Below, in pieces: positions 50,232 through 59,942 of a stretch of 64,000 nucleotides of DNA (position 1 is the stretch's first letter; every line of letters begins with the position of its first letter). The notes below the pieces were generated by a model. That model did not search any database. It saw only the letters and a program-made list of their open reading frames with translations, and was not told the DNA's origin. Position numbers and translations under genes: made by a program. Source of the DNA: Streptomyces sp. NBC_01498 (GTDB lineage: Bacteria > Actinomycetota > Actinomycetes > Streptomycetales > Streptomycetaceae); the NCBI RefSeq assembly GCF_036327775.1, contig NZ_CP109598.1, forward strand, positions 2,542,001 to 2,606,000, read 5' to 3'.

Positions 50232-50301
50232 GGCGAGTGCCGGTTAGGCGCGCGGGCCTGCGGGCCGGCGAGTGCCGGTCCGGCGCGCGGGCCTGCGGGC
50301 C
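50232..50301. repeat. 35-bp tandem duplication
   Basis: Copy 1 is 50232-50266, copy 2 is 50267-50301; they differ at 2 bases (TA versus CC in the centre). The unit begins GGCGAGTGCCGGT and ends CCTGCGGGCC. It lies between the convergent reductase and 2H phosphoesterase genes, about 2 bases from the latter's stop. Confidence 0.85.
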
Positions 50302-50303
50302 GG

Positions 50304-50900
50304 CTACGTACGCGGGGACGAGGTGGCGGGCAGGCCGGCGGGGGTGCTCTGCGAGGGCACTCCCGCGATCTCCGTACCGCCGCCGAAGGCGTACTCGTGC
50401 AGCATGCGCCAGACACCGTCCGGGCCCTGCTCGTAGAGGGCGAAGGACGCGCAGCTCCAATGGGCCGTGTAGTCGGACAGCTCCCCGTACGCCCGGTCCA
50501 TCGCCTCCTCGGAGATGCCGTGCGCCACGGTGACATGCGGGTGGTAGGGGAACTGGAGTTCTCGCGTCAGCGGACCTGACGCGTCCCGGACCCGCTTCTG
50601 GAGCCAGGTGCAGGCCGAGGCGCCCTCGACGACCTGGACGAAGACGACCGGCGACAGCGGACGGAAGGTGCCCGTGCCGGAGAGCCGCATCGGGAAGGGG
50701 CGGCCCGCCGTGGCGACGGAGGCGAGGTGCGCCTCGACGGAGGGCAGCTTGGCGGCGTCGACCTCGGTCGGTGGCAGCAGGGTGACGTGGGTGGGGATGC
50801 CGTACGCGGCCGTGTCGCCGAAGCCCGCGCGGCGCTCCTGGAGCAGGCTGCCGTACGGCTCCGGGACCGCGATCGAAACGCCGAGCGTTACGGTCCCCAC
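50304..50900 (-). CDS. 2'-5' RNA ligase-family 2H phosphoesterase
   Basis: A 198-residue two-histidine phosphoesterase. HxT motifs are THVTLLPP (38-40) and HPHVTVAHG (122-124), each preceded by hydrophobic strands. Such proteins ligate or hydrolyse RNA with 2',3'-cyclic ends, or act on other cyclic phosphates; the partner here is not known. The start is taken as GTG 50900 because GGAGGAG sits 6 bases upstream; the longer frame begins inside that site. The 3' end faces a tandem repeat. Confidence 0.85.
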   Translation of the reverse strand: MGTVTLGVSIAVPEPYGSLLQERRAGFGDTAAYGIPTHVTLLPPTEVDAAKLPSVEAHLASVATAGRPFPMRLSGTGTFRPLSPVVFVQVVEGASACTWLQKRVRDASGPLTRELQFPYHPHVTVAHGISEEAMDRAYGELSDYTAHWSCASFALYEQGPDGVWRMLHEYAFGGGTEIAGVPSQSTPAGLPATSSPRT

Positions 50901-51333
50901 GTCGTTCTCCTCCATGTGGTGTGCGGTTGTCGCGGGTGGTTCGGGTCCTGCGGGGTGCTGCGAGTCCTGCCGGGTGCCGCTGGTCCTGCGGTGGCGCCGG
51001 GACGCAAGGGCCACGGGTGTGGCCGGTTCCGTCCCGGAGTCAGTGTGACGCTCGTACCGCACTGCTGGCCAGGGTCCTTGGTCAGCAGTGCGCGGGCGGC
51101 CCGGATGCGATAAGAGGCCAGGCGGCGGACCCGGGCGGAACGGGAGGGTCCCGCGTGGCCCGCCGGACCAGGACCCCTCACCGCTTCGGCGGCCCCTGCC
51201 CGGCGTGGATCCGGTGCCTTCCCGATGCCCGCCCGACGCGTGGTCGGTGCCTGCCGGGCCGTCCGCCGACCCGCCTGCTCAGCGCCTGCTCAAAGCGTCC
51301 CGAGCGCGCGCTCAGGGCGTGCTCGGCGCCTGC
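50901..51333. other. Gap between the 2H phosphoesterase and trpS
   Basis: About 430 bases. GC-rich with short repeats (GGTCCTGCGG, and CTGCTCAGCGC toward the right). No supported gene or RNA. It holds the end of the trpS transcript and the promoter region for the 2H gene. Confidence 0.45.
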
Positions 51334-52356
<1,023 letters not shown>

Positions 52357-52411
52357 TCAGGTGGCACCGACAGGTCGGGAACGGATCTCCGGTGACCGGT
52401 GTATCCAAGGT

Positions 52412-53110
52412 GTGAGGACACGGGAGGGGACGCTTGAGGGGGGCCGCACCCTGACGGTCGCGGACGAGTCGGCTGTGGTCGCGCGTGTGCGTTCCGGCGA
52501 GCGGGAGGCGTACGCGGAGTTGGTGCGGGCCTATACGGGGATCGCGCTCCGGGTGGCGGTGGCCTGCGGCGCGGGCGCGGATGCGGAGGACGTGGTGCAG
52601 TCCGCGTTCATCAAGGCGTATCTGTCGCTGGGGAGTTTCCGGGACGGTGCGCCGTTCCGGCCCTGGTTGATACGGATCGTCGCCAACGAGACGAGGAACA
52701 CCGTGCGGTCCGCCGTCCGGCTGAGGGCGGTGGCTGGCCGTGAGGCGGCCCTGTTGCGGGACGAGCCGCTGATACCGGAATCGGCGGACCCGGCGGTGGC
52801 CGCGATGGAGGAGGAGCGCAATGCCGAACTGTGGTCGGCGCTGGACGAGTTGAGCGACGACCACCGCGATGTGGTGGCGTGCCGCTATCTGCTGGAGATG
52901 AGTGAGGCGGAGACGGCGGAGGCGCTGGGCTGGCCTCGGGGCACGGTGAAATCACGGCTGAGCCGCGCGCTGAAGCTGATGGGCGGGCTGTTGACGTCCG
53001 GCCCCGCGCCGGAATCGCCGTCATCGTCGCCGTCCGTGGCGAAGTCGAATGTGGCGAAGCCGTCTGCGGAGAAGCCATCTGGAGAGAAAGGGGGTGGCGA
53101 CCGTGGCTGA
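52412..53110 (+). CDS. Sigma-70 family (ECF-type) RNA polymerase sigma factor
   Basis: A 232-residue sigma factor with region 2 (AYAELVRAYTGIALRVAVACGAGADAEDVVQSAFIKAYLSLGSFRDGAPFRPWLIRIVANETRN) and region 4 (LSDDHRDVVACRYLLEMSEAETAEALGWPRGTVKSRLSRALKLM). The C-terminus has a Ser/Lys/Pro-rich tail with SAEKPSGEK repeats. Start is uncertain: GTG 52412 is in frame but without a spaced ribosome binding site; a CTG at about 52451 preceded by GAGGGGGG is an alternative. The next gene overlaps by 8 bases and is a probable regulator. Confidence 0.88.
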   Translation: MRTREGTLEGGRTLTVADESAVVARVRSGEREAYAELVRAYTGIALRVAVACGAGADAEDVVQSAFIKAYLSLGSFRDGAPFRPWLIRIVANETRNTVRSAVRLRAVAGREAALLRDEPLIPESADPAVAAMEEERNAELWSALDELSDDHRDVVACRYLLEMSEAETAEALGWPRGTVKSRLSRALKLMGGLLTSGPAPESPSSSPSVAKSNVAKPSAEKPSGEKGGGDRG

Positions 53111-54140
53111 CGACAAGCGCGCGGAGGAGGAGGGGCGCGGGGCGGAGCTGGAGAGGGAGTTGCGGGCGCTGGGTCGCGGAATGCGGCTGCCGGACGTCGA
53201 CGGCGAGACCATGGCGGAGCGGGTGCTGGCCCAACTCCTCGCCGATGCGGCTCCCGTGCCGTCGTCCACGCGGACGCCGACACCGACACCGGCCCTGGCG
53301 TCGGAACCGGAACGGGAATCTGATCCAGGTGCGGGGTCGGGTTCTGAGTCGGGGCTGGCGTCGGCATCTAAGTCGGGCCCGGGGTCGGGTCGGACGCTGA
53401 TTCCGGCTCAGGTCCCGGCTCGTCTGTCCGCTCGACCGGTGGCTCGGGTGCCCGATCGGACGTCGGGGCGGGCCGCTCGTGCCGTGCGGGTCCGTGGGCT
53501 GCCACGACGCGGAAGGCGTACGTGGACGGCCGGACTCGCGGGGCTGCTGGTGGCGCTGACGCTGACGCCTCCGGTGCGCGCGGCCGTGGCGGACTGGTTC
53601 GACTTCGGCGGGGTCCGGGTGAGATACGACCCGAGGGCGACACCCGGTCCGAACGCGCGGGCGCCGGGCTGCGCCGATCCGGTCTCGATGGGGGAAGCGG
53701 AGCGAGAGGCGGGATTCGCACCACGGGTCCCGACCGCCTTGGGGGCGCCTCACCGGGTGTCGGTCGACGGGGCGGAGGGCCGTCCGGTCATCAGTCTGTG
53801 CTGGACGGACTCCGGCGGCCGGACTGTACGACTGGAACAGTTCCGGGCCGGCCTCGACCTGATGTTCTCGAAGCAGATCCGGCAGGAGGTCACGTGGGTG
53901 GCGCTGAACACCGGGGAGTCGAACGGGACTCCGGGCCTGTGGTTCGCCGATCCGCATCTGCTGCGGTTCCGCATGATCGACAGGCGGGGTACGCACTGGA
54001 CGGCTTCGGCGCGGACAGCGGGTCCCACCTTGCTCTGGGAGTACGGCGGCGGGAGCGGCGACGGCGAATCGCTGACGCTGCGGCTGGAAGGCGTGGGCTC
54101 GCTGGACCACGCGAAGGCCGTCGCGGAATCGATGCCCTGA
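53103..54140 (+). CDS. Probable membrane-anchored sigma regulator
   Basis: A 345-residue protein coupled to the sigma factor gene (8-base overlap, GTG 53103). The N-terminal helices (ERELRALGRGMRLPDVDGETMAERVLAQLL) could contact the sigma factor, followed by an acidic Ser/Thr/Pro linker. A membrane helix lies at about 144-160 (WTAGLAGLLVALTLTPPV). The outside domain begins at VADWFDFGGVRVRYDP and has several strands (GEAEREAGFAPRVP, VISLCWTDSGGRTVRL, LWFADPHLLRFRM). No HxxxCxxC zinc motif. An extracellular sensor that holds the sigma factor is the best reading, by layout. Confidence 0.75.
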   Translation: MADDKRAEEEGRGAELERELRALGRGMRLPDVDGETMAERVLAQLLADAAPVPSSTRTPTPTPALASEPERESDPGAGSGSESGLASASKSGPGSGRTLIPAQVPARLSARPVARVPDRTSGRAARAVRVRGLPRRGRRTWTAGLAGLLVALTLTPPVRAAVADWFDFGGVRVRYDPRATPGPNARAPGCADPVSMGEAEREAGFAPRVPTALGAPHRVSVDGAEGRPVISLCWTDSGGRTVRLEQFRAGLDLMFSKQIRQEVTWVALNTGESNGTPGLWFADPHLLRFRMIDRRGTHWTASARTAGPTLLWEYGGGSGDGESLTLRLEGVGSLDHAKAVAESMP

Positions 54141-54306
54141 CCGCGTGCGCCAACCCCCTGCCGCGTCGTCCCGTCGTCCCGTGACCCGACTCTCGTCCCC
54201 CGGCCCTCGGTGCCGGGGAATGGGAACCAGTCCGTTCCGGGCGGTGTACAGGAAGTGACGCCAACACGGTCCGGACCGTCCGGGGCGGGCGTCGGCAGGG
54301 GGAATC

Positions 54307-55059
54307 ATGCGGCTTCTCCGTACAAGCAGGGCCGGGCAGCTCGCCGTCCTGTTCGCGGTGACGGCACTGACCATGCTGTTCATCCCCAGCGCGTCGGCCG
54401 GTGGACCCACGAGCGTGCTGATCGCCTCCCCGGAAAGGGCGGAGACGGCATCGCTCTACTACAGCGACGCGGAGTACGAGGCACTGAGCCAGCAGCTCGG
54501 CGCTCAGGAGCCGACCAGTGCGGAGACTGGCCGCGAGGAGCCGGGGAGGCCGCCGGAGGGCCCGGCGAAGCGCCCCTCATCGCTGGACCCGGCCGAGGAC
54601 GCACGGCAGATCAATGTCACATGGATGGCCCACGACACCTGGCCCTGGCGGTGGGACCGGGTGTATCCCGGCTCGGACACCTCGACGGTCTGGATACACA
54701 CGTCGATCAACGCGACGGAGCCGGAGACCGGGGTCTGGCACCGGGCGAAGCAACCGGCCGCGCTGCGAGCGCTGTTGACGGGGATCGGAGTCATGGGCGA
54801 GAAGAAGGACTCCGGGTCCGGCGCCGCGTCGCCGTCGCCGTCCGCGAAGGAGTGGACGCGGGTTCCGGAGCGGCGGACGGCGGCAGCAGCTTCGGGCGGC
54901 GGCGGGGACGGCCGGTGGTGGGCGATACCGGCGCTGGGGACAGGAGTGGTGCTCGGTCTGGTACTGCGTCCACTGGCCGGGAGGCTGCCCCGGCCGCTGT
55001 CCGGACAGGGCGGACGGAGGGCGGGGCCGGGTGGGCGCCGTCAGCTTCCGGACACGTGA
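54307..55059 (+). CDS. Secreted or membrane protein of unknown function
   Basis: A 250-residue protein with a signal peptide (about 1-31, ending SASAGG), an extracellular domain (about 32-175; TSVLIASPERAETASLYYSDAEYEAL, then INVTWMAHDTWPWRWDRVYPG and TSTVWIHTSINAT) and one C-terminal membrane helix (about 206-225, WWAIPALGTGVVLGLVLRP). The basic tail is cytoplasmic. It follows the sigma/regulator pair on the same strand, 166 bases away, and is probably their third component. Family not recognised. Confidence 0.72.
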   Translation: MRLLRTSRAGQLAVLFAVTALTMLFIPSASAGGPTSVLIASPERAETASLYYSDAEYEALSQQLGAQEPTSAETGREEPGRPPEGPAKRPSSLDPAEDARQINVTWMAHDTWPWRWDRVYPGSDTSTVWIHTSINATEPETGVWHRAKQPAALRALLTGIGVMGEKKDSGSGAASPSPSAKEWTRVPERRTAAAASGGGGDGRWWAIPALGTGVVLGLVLRPLAGRLPRPLSGQGGRRAGPGGRRQLPDT

Positions 55060-55200
55060 TCCAACCGGGTCCGCCCGTGGGGTTGTCTCTCCAGGCACGC
55101 CGGGGGCAAGGTTTCTTCGTCCGCACCGGCGAGTGACGATAGAAACAGGGGCACTACCCCGCCCCGACCGGATGGCTTGTCTCGACCGAACGGAGAACCC

Positions 55201-56406
55201 GTGGCGACAACAGAGCGTGCCATCGCCTCTGCGGAGGCGCACAGCGCACACAACTACCACCCGTTGCCCGTCGTCGTCGCCTCGGCGGACGGCGCGTGGA
55301 TGACCGATGTGGAGGGACGCCGCTTCCTCGACATGCTCGCCGGCTACTCGGCGCTCAACTTCGGTCACGGAAACCGTCGTCTCATCGACGCCGCCAAGGC
55401 CCAGCTCGACCGGGTGACGCTCACCTCGCGGGCGTTCCACCACGACCGGTTCGCCGACTTCTGCACGCAGCTCGCGGAGCTGTGCGGCATGGAGATGGTG
55501 CTGCCGATGAACACGGGCGCGGAGGCGGTGGAGACCGCCGTCAAAACGGCTCGCAAGTGGGGCTACCGGCGGAAGGGCGTCCCGGACGGCGCGGCGCGGA
55601 TCATCGTCGCGGCGGACAACTTCCACGGCCGTACGACCACGATCATCAGCTTCTCCACCGACGAGGAGGCCCGTGCCGACTACGGGCCGTACACGCCGGG
55701 CTTCGACATCGTGCCGTACGGGGATCTCGCCGCCCTCGAAGCCGCGATGACGGACAACACCGTCGCCGTCCTGCTGGAGCCGATCCAGGGCGAGGCGGGG
55801 GTGCTGGTGCCGCCGCCGGGCTATCTCTCCGGCGTACGGGAGCTGACCCGGGACCGGAACGTGCTGTTCATCGCCGACGAGATCCAGTCGGGGCTGGGCC
55901 GGACCGGCAAGACCTTCGCCTCCGAGCACGAGGGCGTGGTGCCCGACATGTATGTGCTGGGCAAGGCGCTGGGCGGCGGGGTGGTACCGGTGTCGGCGGT
56001 GGTGTCGTCGGCCGAGATCCTCGGTGTGTTCCGGCCGGGCGAGCACGGGTCGACGTTCGGTGGGAATCCGCTGGCGTGCGCGGTGGGCCTGGAGGTGGTC
56101 GCGATGCTGCGCACGGGTGAGTACCAGCAGCGGGCGGCGGAGCTGGGCGATCATCTGCACCACGAGCTGGGGCTGATGACGACCGGCGGCGCGGTGGAGG
56201 CGGTGCGCGGCCGGGGCCTGTGGGCCGGCGTGGACATCGCTCCGTCGTACGGCACGGGCCGGGAGATCTCCGAGAAGCTGATGGGCCGGGGGGTGCTGGT
56301 GAAGGACACGCACGGCTCCACGATCCGGATCGCACCGCCGCTGGTCATCAGCAAGGAGGATCTGGACTGGGGACTGGAGCAGTTGGGGGCGGTCCTGACC
56401 CGGTAG
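55201..56406 (+). CDS. rocD: Ornithine--oxo-acid aminotransferase
   Basis: PLP enzyme converting ornithine and 2-oxoglutarate to glutamate semialdehyde and glutamate. The 401-residue protein has FGHGNRRL, LPMNTGAEAVETAVK (102-115), NFHGRTTTIISFS, the PLP Asp in LFIADEIQSGLGRTGK (Asp226) and the PLP Lys in LGKALGGGVVP (Lys255). GTG 55201 follows GGAGAA by a few bases. In many Streptomyces it neighbours dimethylarginase and Lrp genes; here it stands alone between the membrane protein and the GspS-like gene. Role: arginine/ornithine catabolism. Confidence 0.95.
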   Translation: MATTERAIASAEAHSAHNYHPLPVVVASADGAWMTDVEGRRFLDMLAGYSALNFGHGNRRLIDAAKAQLDRVTLTSRAFHHDRFADFCTQLAELCGMEMVLPMNTGAEAVETAVKTARKWGYRRKGVPDGAARIIVAADNFHGRTTTIISFSTDEEARADYGPYTPGFDIVPYGDLAALEAAMTDNTVAVLLEPIQGEAGVLVPPPGYLSGVRELTRDRNVLFIADEIQSGLGRTGKTFASEHEGVVPDMYVLGKALGGGVVPVSAVVSSAEILGVFRPGEHGSTFGGNPLACAVGLEVVAMLRTGEYQQRAAELGDHLHHELGLMTTGGAVEAVRGRGLWAGVDIAPSYGTGREISEKLMGRGVLVKDTHGSTIRIAPPLVISKEDLDWGLEQLGAVLTR

Positions 56407-56612
56407 GCGGGGCCGACGGGCGGCGGGTGGTCGGGCGGTCGGGCGCCGGAGAACTCGGCGGGCCGGGACCGGGGGGTCGGGCGTGCGACGGGCGGGGGCA
56501 CCCGGCCACCCGGGTCCGGACGGACTGTCGGGCCTGTGCCACCCTCCCCGGGTCCGGACGGCGGTCCTTCGGATCCGGGACAGCCCGCCCGGCGTCCGGG
56601 GAACTCTTCCCG

Positions 56613-57794
56613 CTACAGGATGACGTGCGGGAGGAAGCGGGCGTACTCGTCGGTGATCAGGCCCGAGGACTCCCGGATGCCGAGCCCGGCGGCCTCGTTC
56701 TCGACCACCCAGGCGCCGAGCACGACCCGGTTGCCGTCGAAGTCCGGCAGCGGCGCCAACTCCTGGTAGCAGCACGCCTCTTCGCGTACGACCGGGGCCA
56801 GGCCAGGTTCGTGGACGACGACTCCGGCGCCCTCGCGGCCGAGCAGCGGCTTGGAGACGTAACCACCGTTCAGGGCGAGTTCGCGGGGCCCGTCGAGATA
56901 GGCGGGCAGCAGGTTCGGGTGGCCCGGGTTGAGCTCCCAGAGGATCGCCAGCAGCGCCTTGTTGGAGAGGAGCATCTTCCAGGCGGGCTCGATCCAGCAG
57001 GTGCTGCCGGTGCCGCCGCCGTTGTCGAGGGTGTCGAGCACGCGCGATCCGAAGCGGTCCGTGGTCAGCCACTCCCACGGATAGAGCTTGAAGCAGCTGC
57101 GGATGAAACGGAGCCGTTCGTCGACGAAACGCCTGGTCAGCCGGTCCCAGCCGATCTGCTCGACAGACAGGGCCTCGGTGTCGATGCCCGCCTGCTGGGC
57201 CGTCTCCCGCAGATAGGCGACGGTCATCAGGTCCTCGCCCAGCTCGTCGCCCTCGGAGTGGGCGAAGTGCAGGGGGCCCGGCGGCAGTAGCGGCGCCTGG
57301 CGGCGCCAGGCTTCGACCAGCCGTTCATGGAGGGAGTTCCACTGGTCGGCGCCGGGGAATCGTTCCTCCATCCAGAACCACTGCGGGCTCGCGGCCTCGA
57401 CCAGGGAGGTGGGGGTGTCGGCGTTGTACTCCAGCATCGTGGCCGGGCCGGTTCCGTCGTAGCGGAGGTCGAACCGCCCGTATATGGAGGGCAGTTCGTC
57501 CCGGCGCCGCCAGGACTCGGTGATCAGGGCGGCCAGCCGGCGGTCGGTGATGCCGAGGTCGGTGAAGCGGTCGTTCTTCACGATGTGGGCGGCGGCGGCG
57601 AGGCTCAGGGCGTGCAGTTCCTCGACCACGGCTTCGAGGGCCTCGACCTCGGGGAGGGAGAAGACGTAGTAGGCGCTCTCGTCCCAGTACGGTCGCAGGG
57701 AACCGTCCGGGTGGCGGGTGAGCGGGTAGACGAGCCCCTGCTCCTCGACGGTCTGCTGCCAGCCGGGGCGCGGCTCGATGGTCCGCCGCCGCAT
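56613..57794 (-). CDS. Glutathionylspermidine synthase-family protein
   Basis: A 393-residue ATP-grasp-type amide ligase of the GspS C-terminal family (YgiC/YjfC-like). Marks are TMLEYNADTPTSLVEAA, FPGADQWNSLHERL, YPWEWLTTDRFG, WKMLLSNKALLAILWELNPGHPNLLPAY and YVSKPLLGREGAG (a Lys and Gly-rich ATP loop), ending ITDEYARFLPHVIL. E. coli GspS makes glutathionylspermidine; the short YgiC-like forms have unknown substrates. Streptomyces has no glutathione, so the target must differ. It is the second gene after a small Cys-rich lipoprotein, mirroring E. coli ygiB-ygiC. Confidence 0.87.
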   Translation of the reverse strand: MRRRTIEPRPGWQQTVEEQGLVYPLTRHPDGSLRPYWDESAYYVFSLPEVEALEAVVEELHALSLAAAAHIVKNDRFTDLGITDRRLAALITESWRRRDELPSIYGRFDLRYDGTGPATMLEYNADTPTSLVEAASPQWFWMEERFPGADQWNSLHERLVEAWRRQAPLLPPGPLHFAHSEGDELGEDLMTVAYLRETAQQAGIDTEALSVEQIGWDRLTRRFVDERLRFIRSCFKLYPWEWLTTDRFGSRVLDTLDNGGGTGSTCWIEPAWKMLLSNKALLAILWELNPGHPNLLPAYLDGPRELALNGGYVSKPLLGREGAGVVVHEPGLAPVVREEACCYQELAPLPDFDGNRVVLGAWVVENEAAGLGIRESSGLITDEYARFLPHVIL

Positions 57795-57831
57795 CAGCGC
57801 GTGCCCGGCGTCGTGGGGCGGCGGCGCACGC

Positions 57832-58116
57832 TCATCCGCCGCCGGAGCCGGAGGAACAGCCGAAGCCGCCCCGGTCGACCGCCGACTTGTCGAAGCTGCC
57901 GCCGTGGACGCGGCCCTTGCTGCTCTTGCCGCCGTAGTAGTAGGCCCCGTTGCCGTCGTCGTCGCATTCGTTCGAGGACAGTTCCTCGTACGAGTTGCGG
58001 TCGGCGCAGCGCCGGTCCGGCTCGGACCCGCACGAGGTGATCGTCAAAGCGAGTATCCCCATACCGCCGAGCACCACTGTGCTCGACCGCAGCCTGCGTT
58101 GTTTCGCGGCGGCCAT
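57832..58116 (-). CDS. Small Cys-rich lipoprotein (YgiB/YjfM-like position)
   Basis: A 94-residue protein with signal peptide and lipobox LTITSC (Cys29). The mature part has three further Cys (RRCADRN, SNECDDDG, GFGCSS) and a Tyr/Gly-rich stretch (GAYYYGGKSSKGRVHGGSF). It lies 37 bases before the GspS-like gene and is probably cotranscribed. In E. coli, ygiB (DUF1190) precedes ygiC in the same way. The sequence similarity to DUF1190 is weak, so the link is positional. Confidence 0.65.
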   Translation of the reverse strand: MAAAKQRRLRSSTVVLGGMGILALTITSCGSEPDRRCADRNSYEELSSNECDDDGNGAYYYGGKSSKGRVHGGSFDKSAVDRGGFGCSSGSGGG

Positions 58117-58400
58117 GGCCCCGTCCTCCCCCGTCTGCCGGCCGGTTCGCCGACCCTGTCAATCCCGTGCTCGCCGCACACACTAGATGCCCGGTTGCCG
58201 CAGGGGCCAAGGTGGTGCGCCAACTGACCGCCATCCCCACCCTTTTACGGCCTTTGTTCCGGGTGGGACGGGCGTGGCGAGGGAGAAAAACCCATTGTCC
58301 GGCGGAACGACCCGTCGGGCAGGATGCGGTGACCCGTTGCCGCCTTGCTCGCCAAACGGCGGGAGCCCGTCGCAGCCGAGCCCGAGGAGAGCGAAGCGCC

Positions 58401-59054
58401 ATGTCCGACGCCGTCGGCCGTCCCGCCGATCCGACCCTGCTCCACCCGATCCCCGGCCAGCCACGGGTGGTGCTGCTGAAGCCGCTGATCACCTCGGAGT
58501 TGATCGAGGTCGGGGATTTCACCTACTACGACGACCCCGACGAGCCCACGGCGTTCGAGACGCGGAACGTGCTCTACCACTACGGGCCGGAGAAGCTGGT
58601 CATCGGGAAGTACTGCGCGCTGGGCACGGGGGTGCGCTTCCTGATGAACGGCGCCAACCACCGGATGGACGGGCCCTCGACGTTCCCCTTCCCGATCATG
58701 GGCGGTTCCTGGAGCGAGCACGCCGATCTCCTCGCCGGGCTGCCCGGCCGGGGTGACACGGTGGTGGGCAACGACGTGTGGTTCGGCTACGGCAGCATGG
58801 TCATGCCCGGTGTCCGGATCGGCCACGGAGCGGTGATCGCGTCGGGCGCGGTGGTGGTCGGGGACGTACCGGACTACGGCATCGTCGGGGGCAACCCCGC
58901 GACACTGATCCGCCGCCGCCACGGGGACGCGGACGTCGAACGGCTGCTGTCGATCGCGTGGTGGGACTGGCCCGTCGAGCACATCACCGCGCATGTGCGC
59001 ACGATCATGTCGGGGAGCGTGGCGGAGCTGGCGGCGGTGGCCCCGGTGTCGTGA
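58401..59054 (+). CDS. CatB/Vat-like xenobiotic O-acetyltransferase
   Basis: A 217-residue left-handed beta-helix acetyltransferase. Hexapeptide-type turns run from about 65 to 170: LVIGKYCALGTGVRFLMNGANHR (with the His loop), VVGNDVWFGYGSMVMPGVRIGHGAVIASGAVVVGDVPDYGIVGGNPA. The loop FPIMGGSW and acyl-site His are of the CatB/Vat type, which acetylate chloramphenicol or streptogramin A. Many genomic copies have no known drug target. ATG 58401 has GAGGAG about 11 bases upstream. It could join the Vgb-like gene at 8 kb in streptogramin resistance, but distance makes that weak. Confidence 0.82.
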   Translation: MSDAVGRPADPTLLHPIPGQPRVVLLKPLITSELIEVGDFTYYDDPDEPTAFETRNVLYHYGPEKLVIGKYCALGTGVRFLMNGANHRMDGPSTFPFPIMGGSWSEHADLLAGLPGRGDTVVGNDVWFGYGSMVMPGVRIGHGAVIASGAVVVGDVPDYGIVGGNPATLIRRRHGDADVERLLSIAWWDWPVEHITAHVRTIMSGSVAELAAVAPVS

Positions 59055-59139
59055 CGGACCGTCGCGATGGACTGTCCTGACGAGCTGTCCTGACGAGCTG
59101 TCGCGACGGCGGGACCGGCCGCCGACGGGACCGGACCCG

Positions 59140-59532
59140 CTACTGCGCCTGGGAGGCGATCTGGATCAGATTGCCGCACGTGTCGTCGAAGACGGCGGTG
59201 GTGACCGGTCCCATCTCCAGAGGGGCCTGGACGAAGCGGACCCCGAGGCCGGTGAGGCGCTCGTGCTCCGACGTGACGTCGTCCACGGCGAACTGGGCCA
59301 GCGGGATCCCGTCCGCGACGAGCGCGTCGCGGTAGGTTCTGGCGGCCGGGTGGCCGAGGGGCTCCAGGAGGAGTTCGGTCCCGCCGGGCTCCTCCGGCGA
59401 CGCGACGGTGAGCCAGCGGTCCGTCTCGCCCAAGGGGACGTCGTGCTTCTTCACGAAGCCGAGGACCTCGGTGTAGAAGGTCAGGGCCTTGGCCTGGTCG
59501 TCGACGAAGACGCTGGTCAGATGGATCTTCAC
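59140..59532 (-). CDS. VOC family protein cotranscribed with an ArsR regulator
   Basis: A 130-residue VOC-fold protein: KIHLTSVFVDDQAKALTFYTEVLGF, DRWLTVASPEEPGGTELLLEP and FAVDDVTSEHERLTGLGVRFVQAP, then DTCGNLIQIAS, the usual D..GN end. Metal ligands could be His4, Glu near 55, Glu/Gln near the end. Starts at GTG 59532, overlapping the ArsR stop by 4 bases (GTGA). Function unknown; the regulator/VOC pair is a common streptomycete set. Confidence 0.87.
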   Translation of the reverse strand: MKIHLTSVFVDDQAKALTFYTEVLGFVKKHDVPLGETDRWLTVASPEEPGGTELLLEPLGHPAARTYRDALVADGIPLAQFAVDDVTSEHERLTGLGVRFVQAPLEMGPVTTAVFDDTCGNLIQIASQAQ

Positions 59533-59906
59533 GGGGTGCTCTCTTCCGAGGGGGACGCGACGGACGTGTCCGGTGCTGTGGGTTGGCCGGGTACGGCAGG
59601 CGAGTGGCGCGGACCTGTCGTGGCGGGTGTGGTGGGCGTGGTGGGCCACCGCTCGGTGATCTGCCGCAGCGGGGCGGTGTTCAGGTCATGGAATTTGTAG
59701 CGGCCCTCCCGCCGGGTCTCGACGAGCCCGGCGGCCTCCAGCACCGCGAGGTGCTGCGAGATCGCCTGGCGTGAGAGGCCGAGCCGGTGTCTCATGCTCA
59801 GCCGCGAGCAGATCTCGAAGAGCGTCTGGCCGCTGTGCTCGGTCAGCTCGTCCAGGATGATGCGACGGGTCGGGTCGGCCAGGGCTTTGAAGACGTCGTC
59901 GGCCAC
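59529..59906 (-). CDS. ArsR-family transcriptional repressor, likely leaderless
   Basis: A 125-residue winged-helix repressor: DDVFKALADPTRRIILDELTEHSGQTLFEICSRL, then SRQAISQHLAVLEAAGLVETRREGRYKFHDL. No metal-binding Cys pair is present, so it senses something else. It ends in a Thr/Pro-rich tail and overlaps the VOC gene. GTG 59906 was chosen over ATG 59927 because the latter lies inside the -35/-10 promoter; with GTG the mRNA would begin at the start codon. Confidence 0.85.
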   Translation of the reverse strand: MADDVFKALADPTRRIILDELTEHSGQTLFEICSRLSMRHRLGLSRQAISQHLAVLEAAGLVETRREGRYKFHDLNTAPLRQITERWPTTPTTPATTGPRHSPAVPGQPTAPDTSVASPSEESTP

Positions 59907-59912
59907 GACCCG

Positions 59913-59942
59913 AGCATAGGCAAACATTCACTTGCCTATCAA
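59913..59942 (-). promoter_or_regulatory. ArsR promoter with operator palindrome in its spacer
   Basis: On the minus strand TTGATA (-35, 59937-59942), 18-base spacer, TATGCT (-10, 59913-59918), then 6 bases to GTG 59906. The spacer contains the perfect 8-bp inverted repeat ATAGGCAA/TTGCCTAT at 59916-59939 with an 8-base centre. It is the probable self-repression site. Confidence 0.72.
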
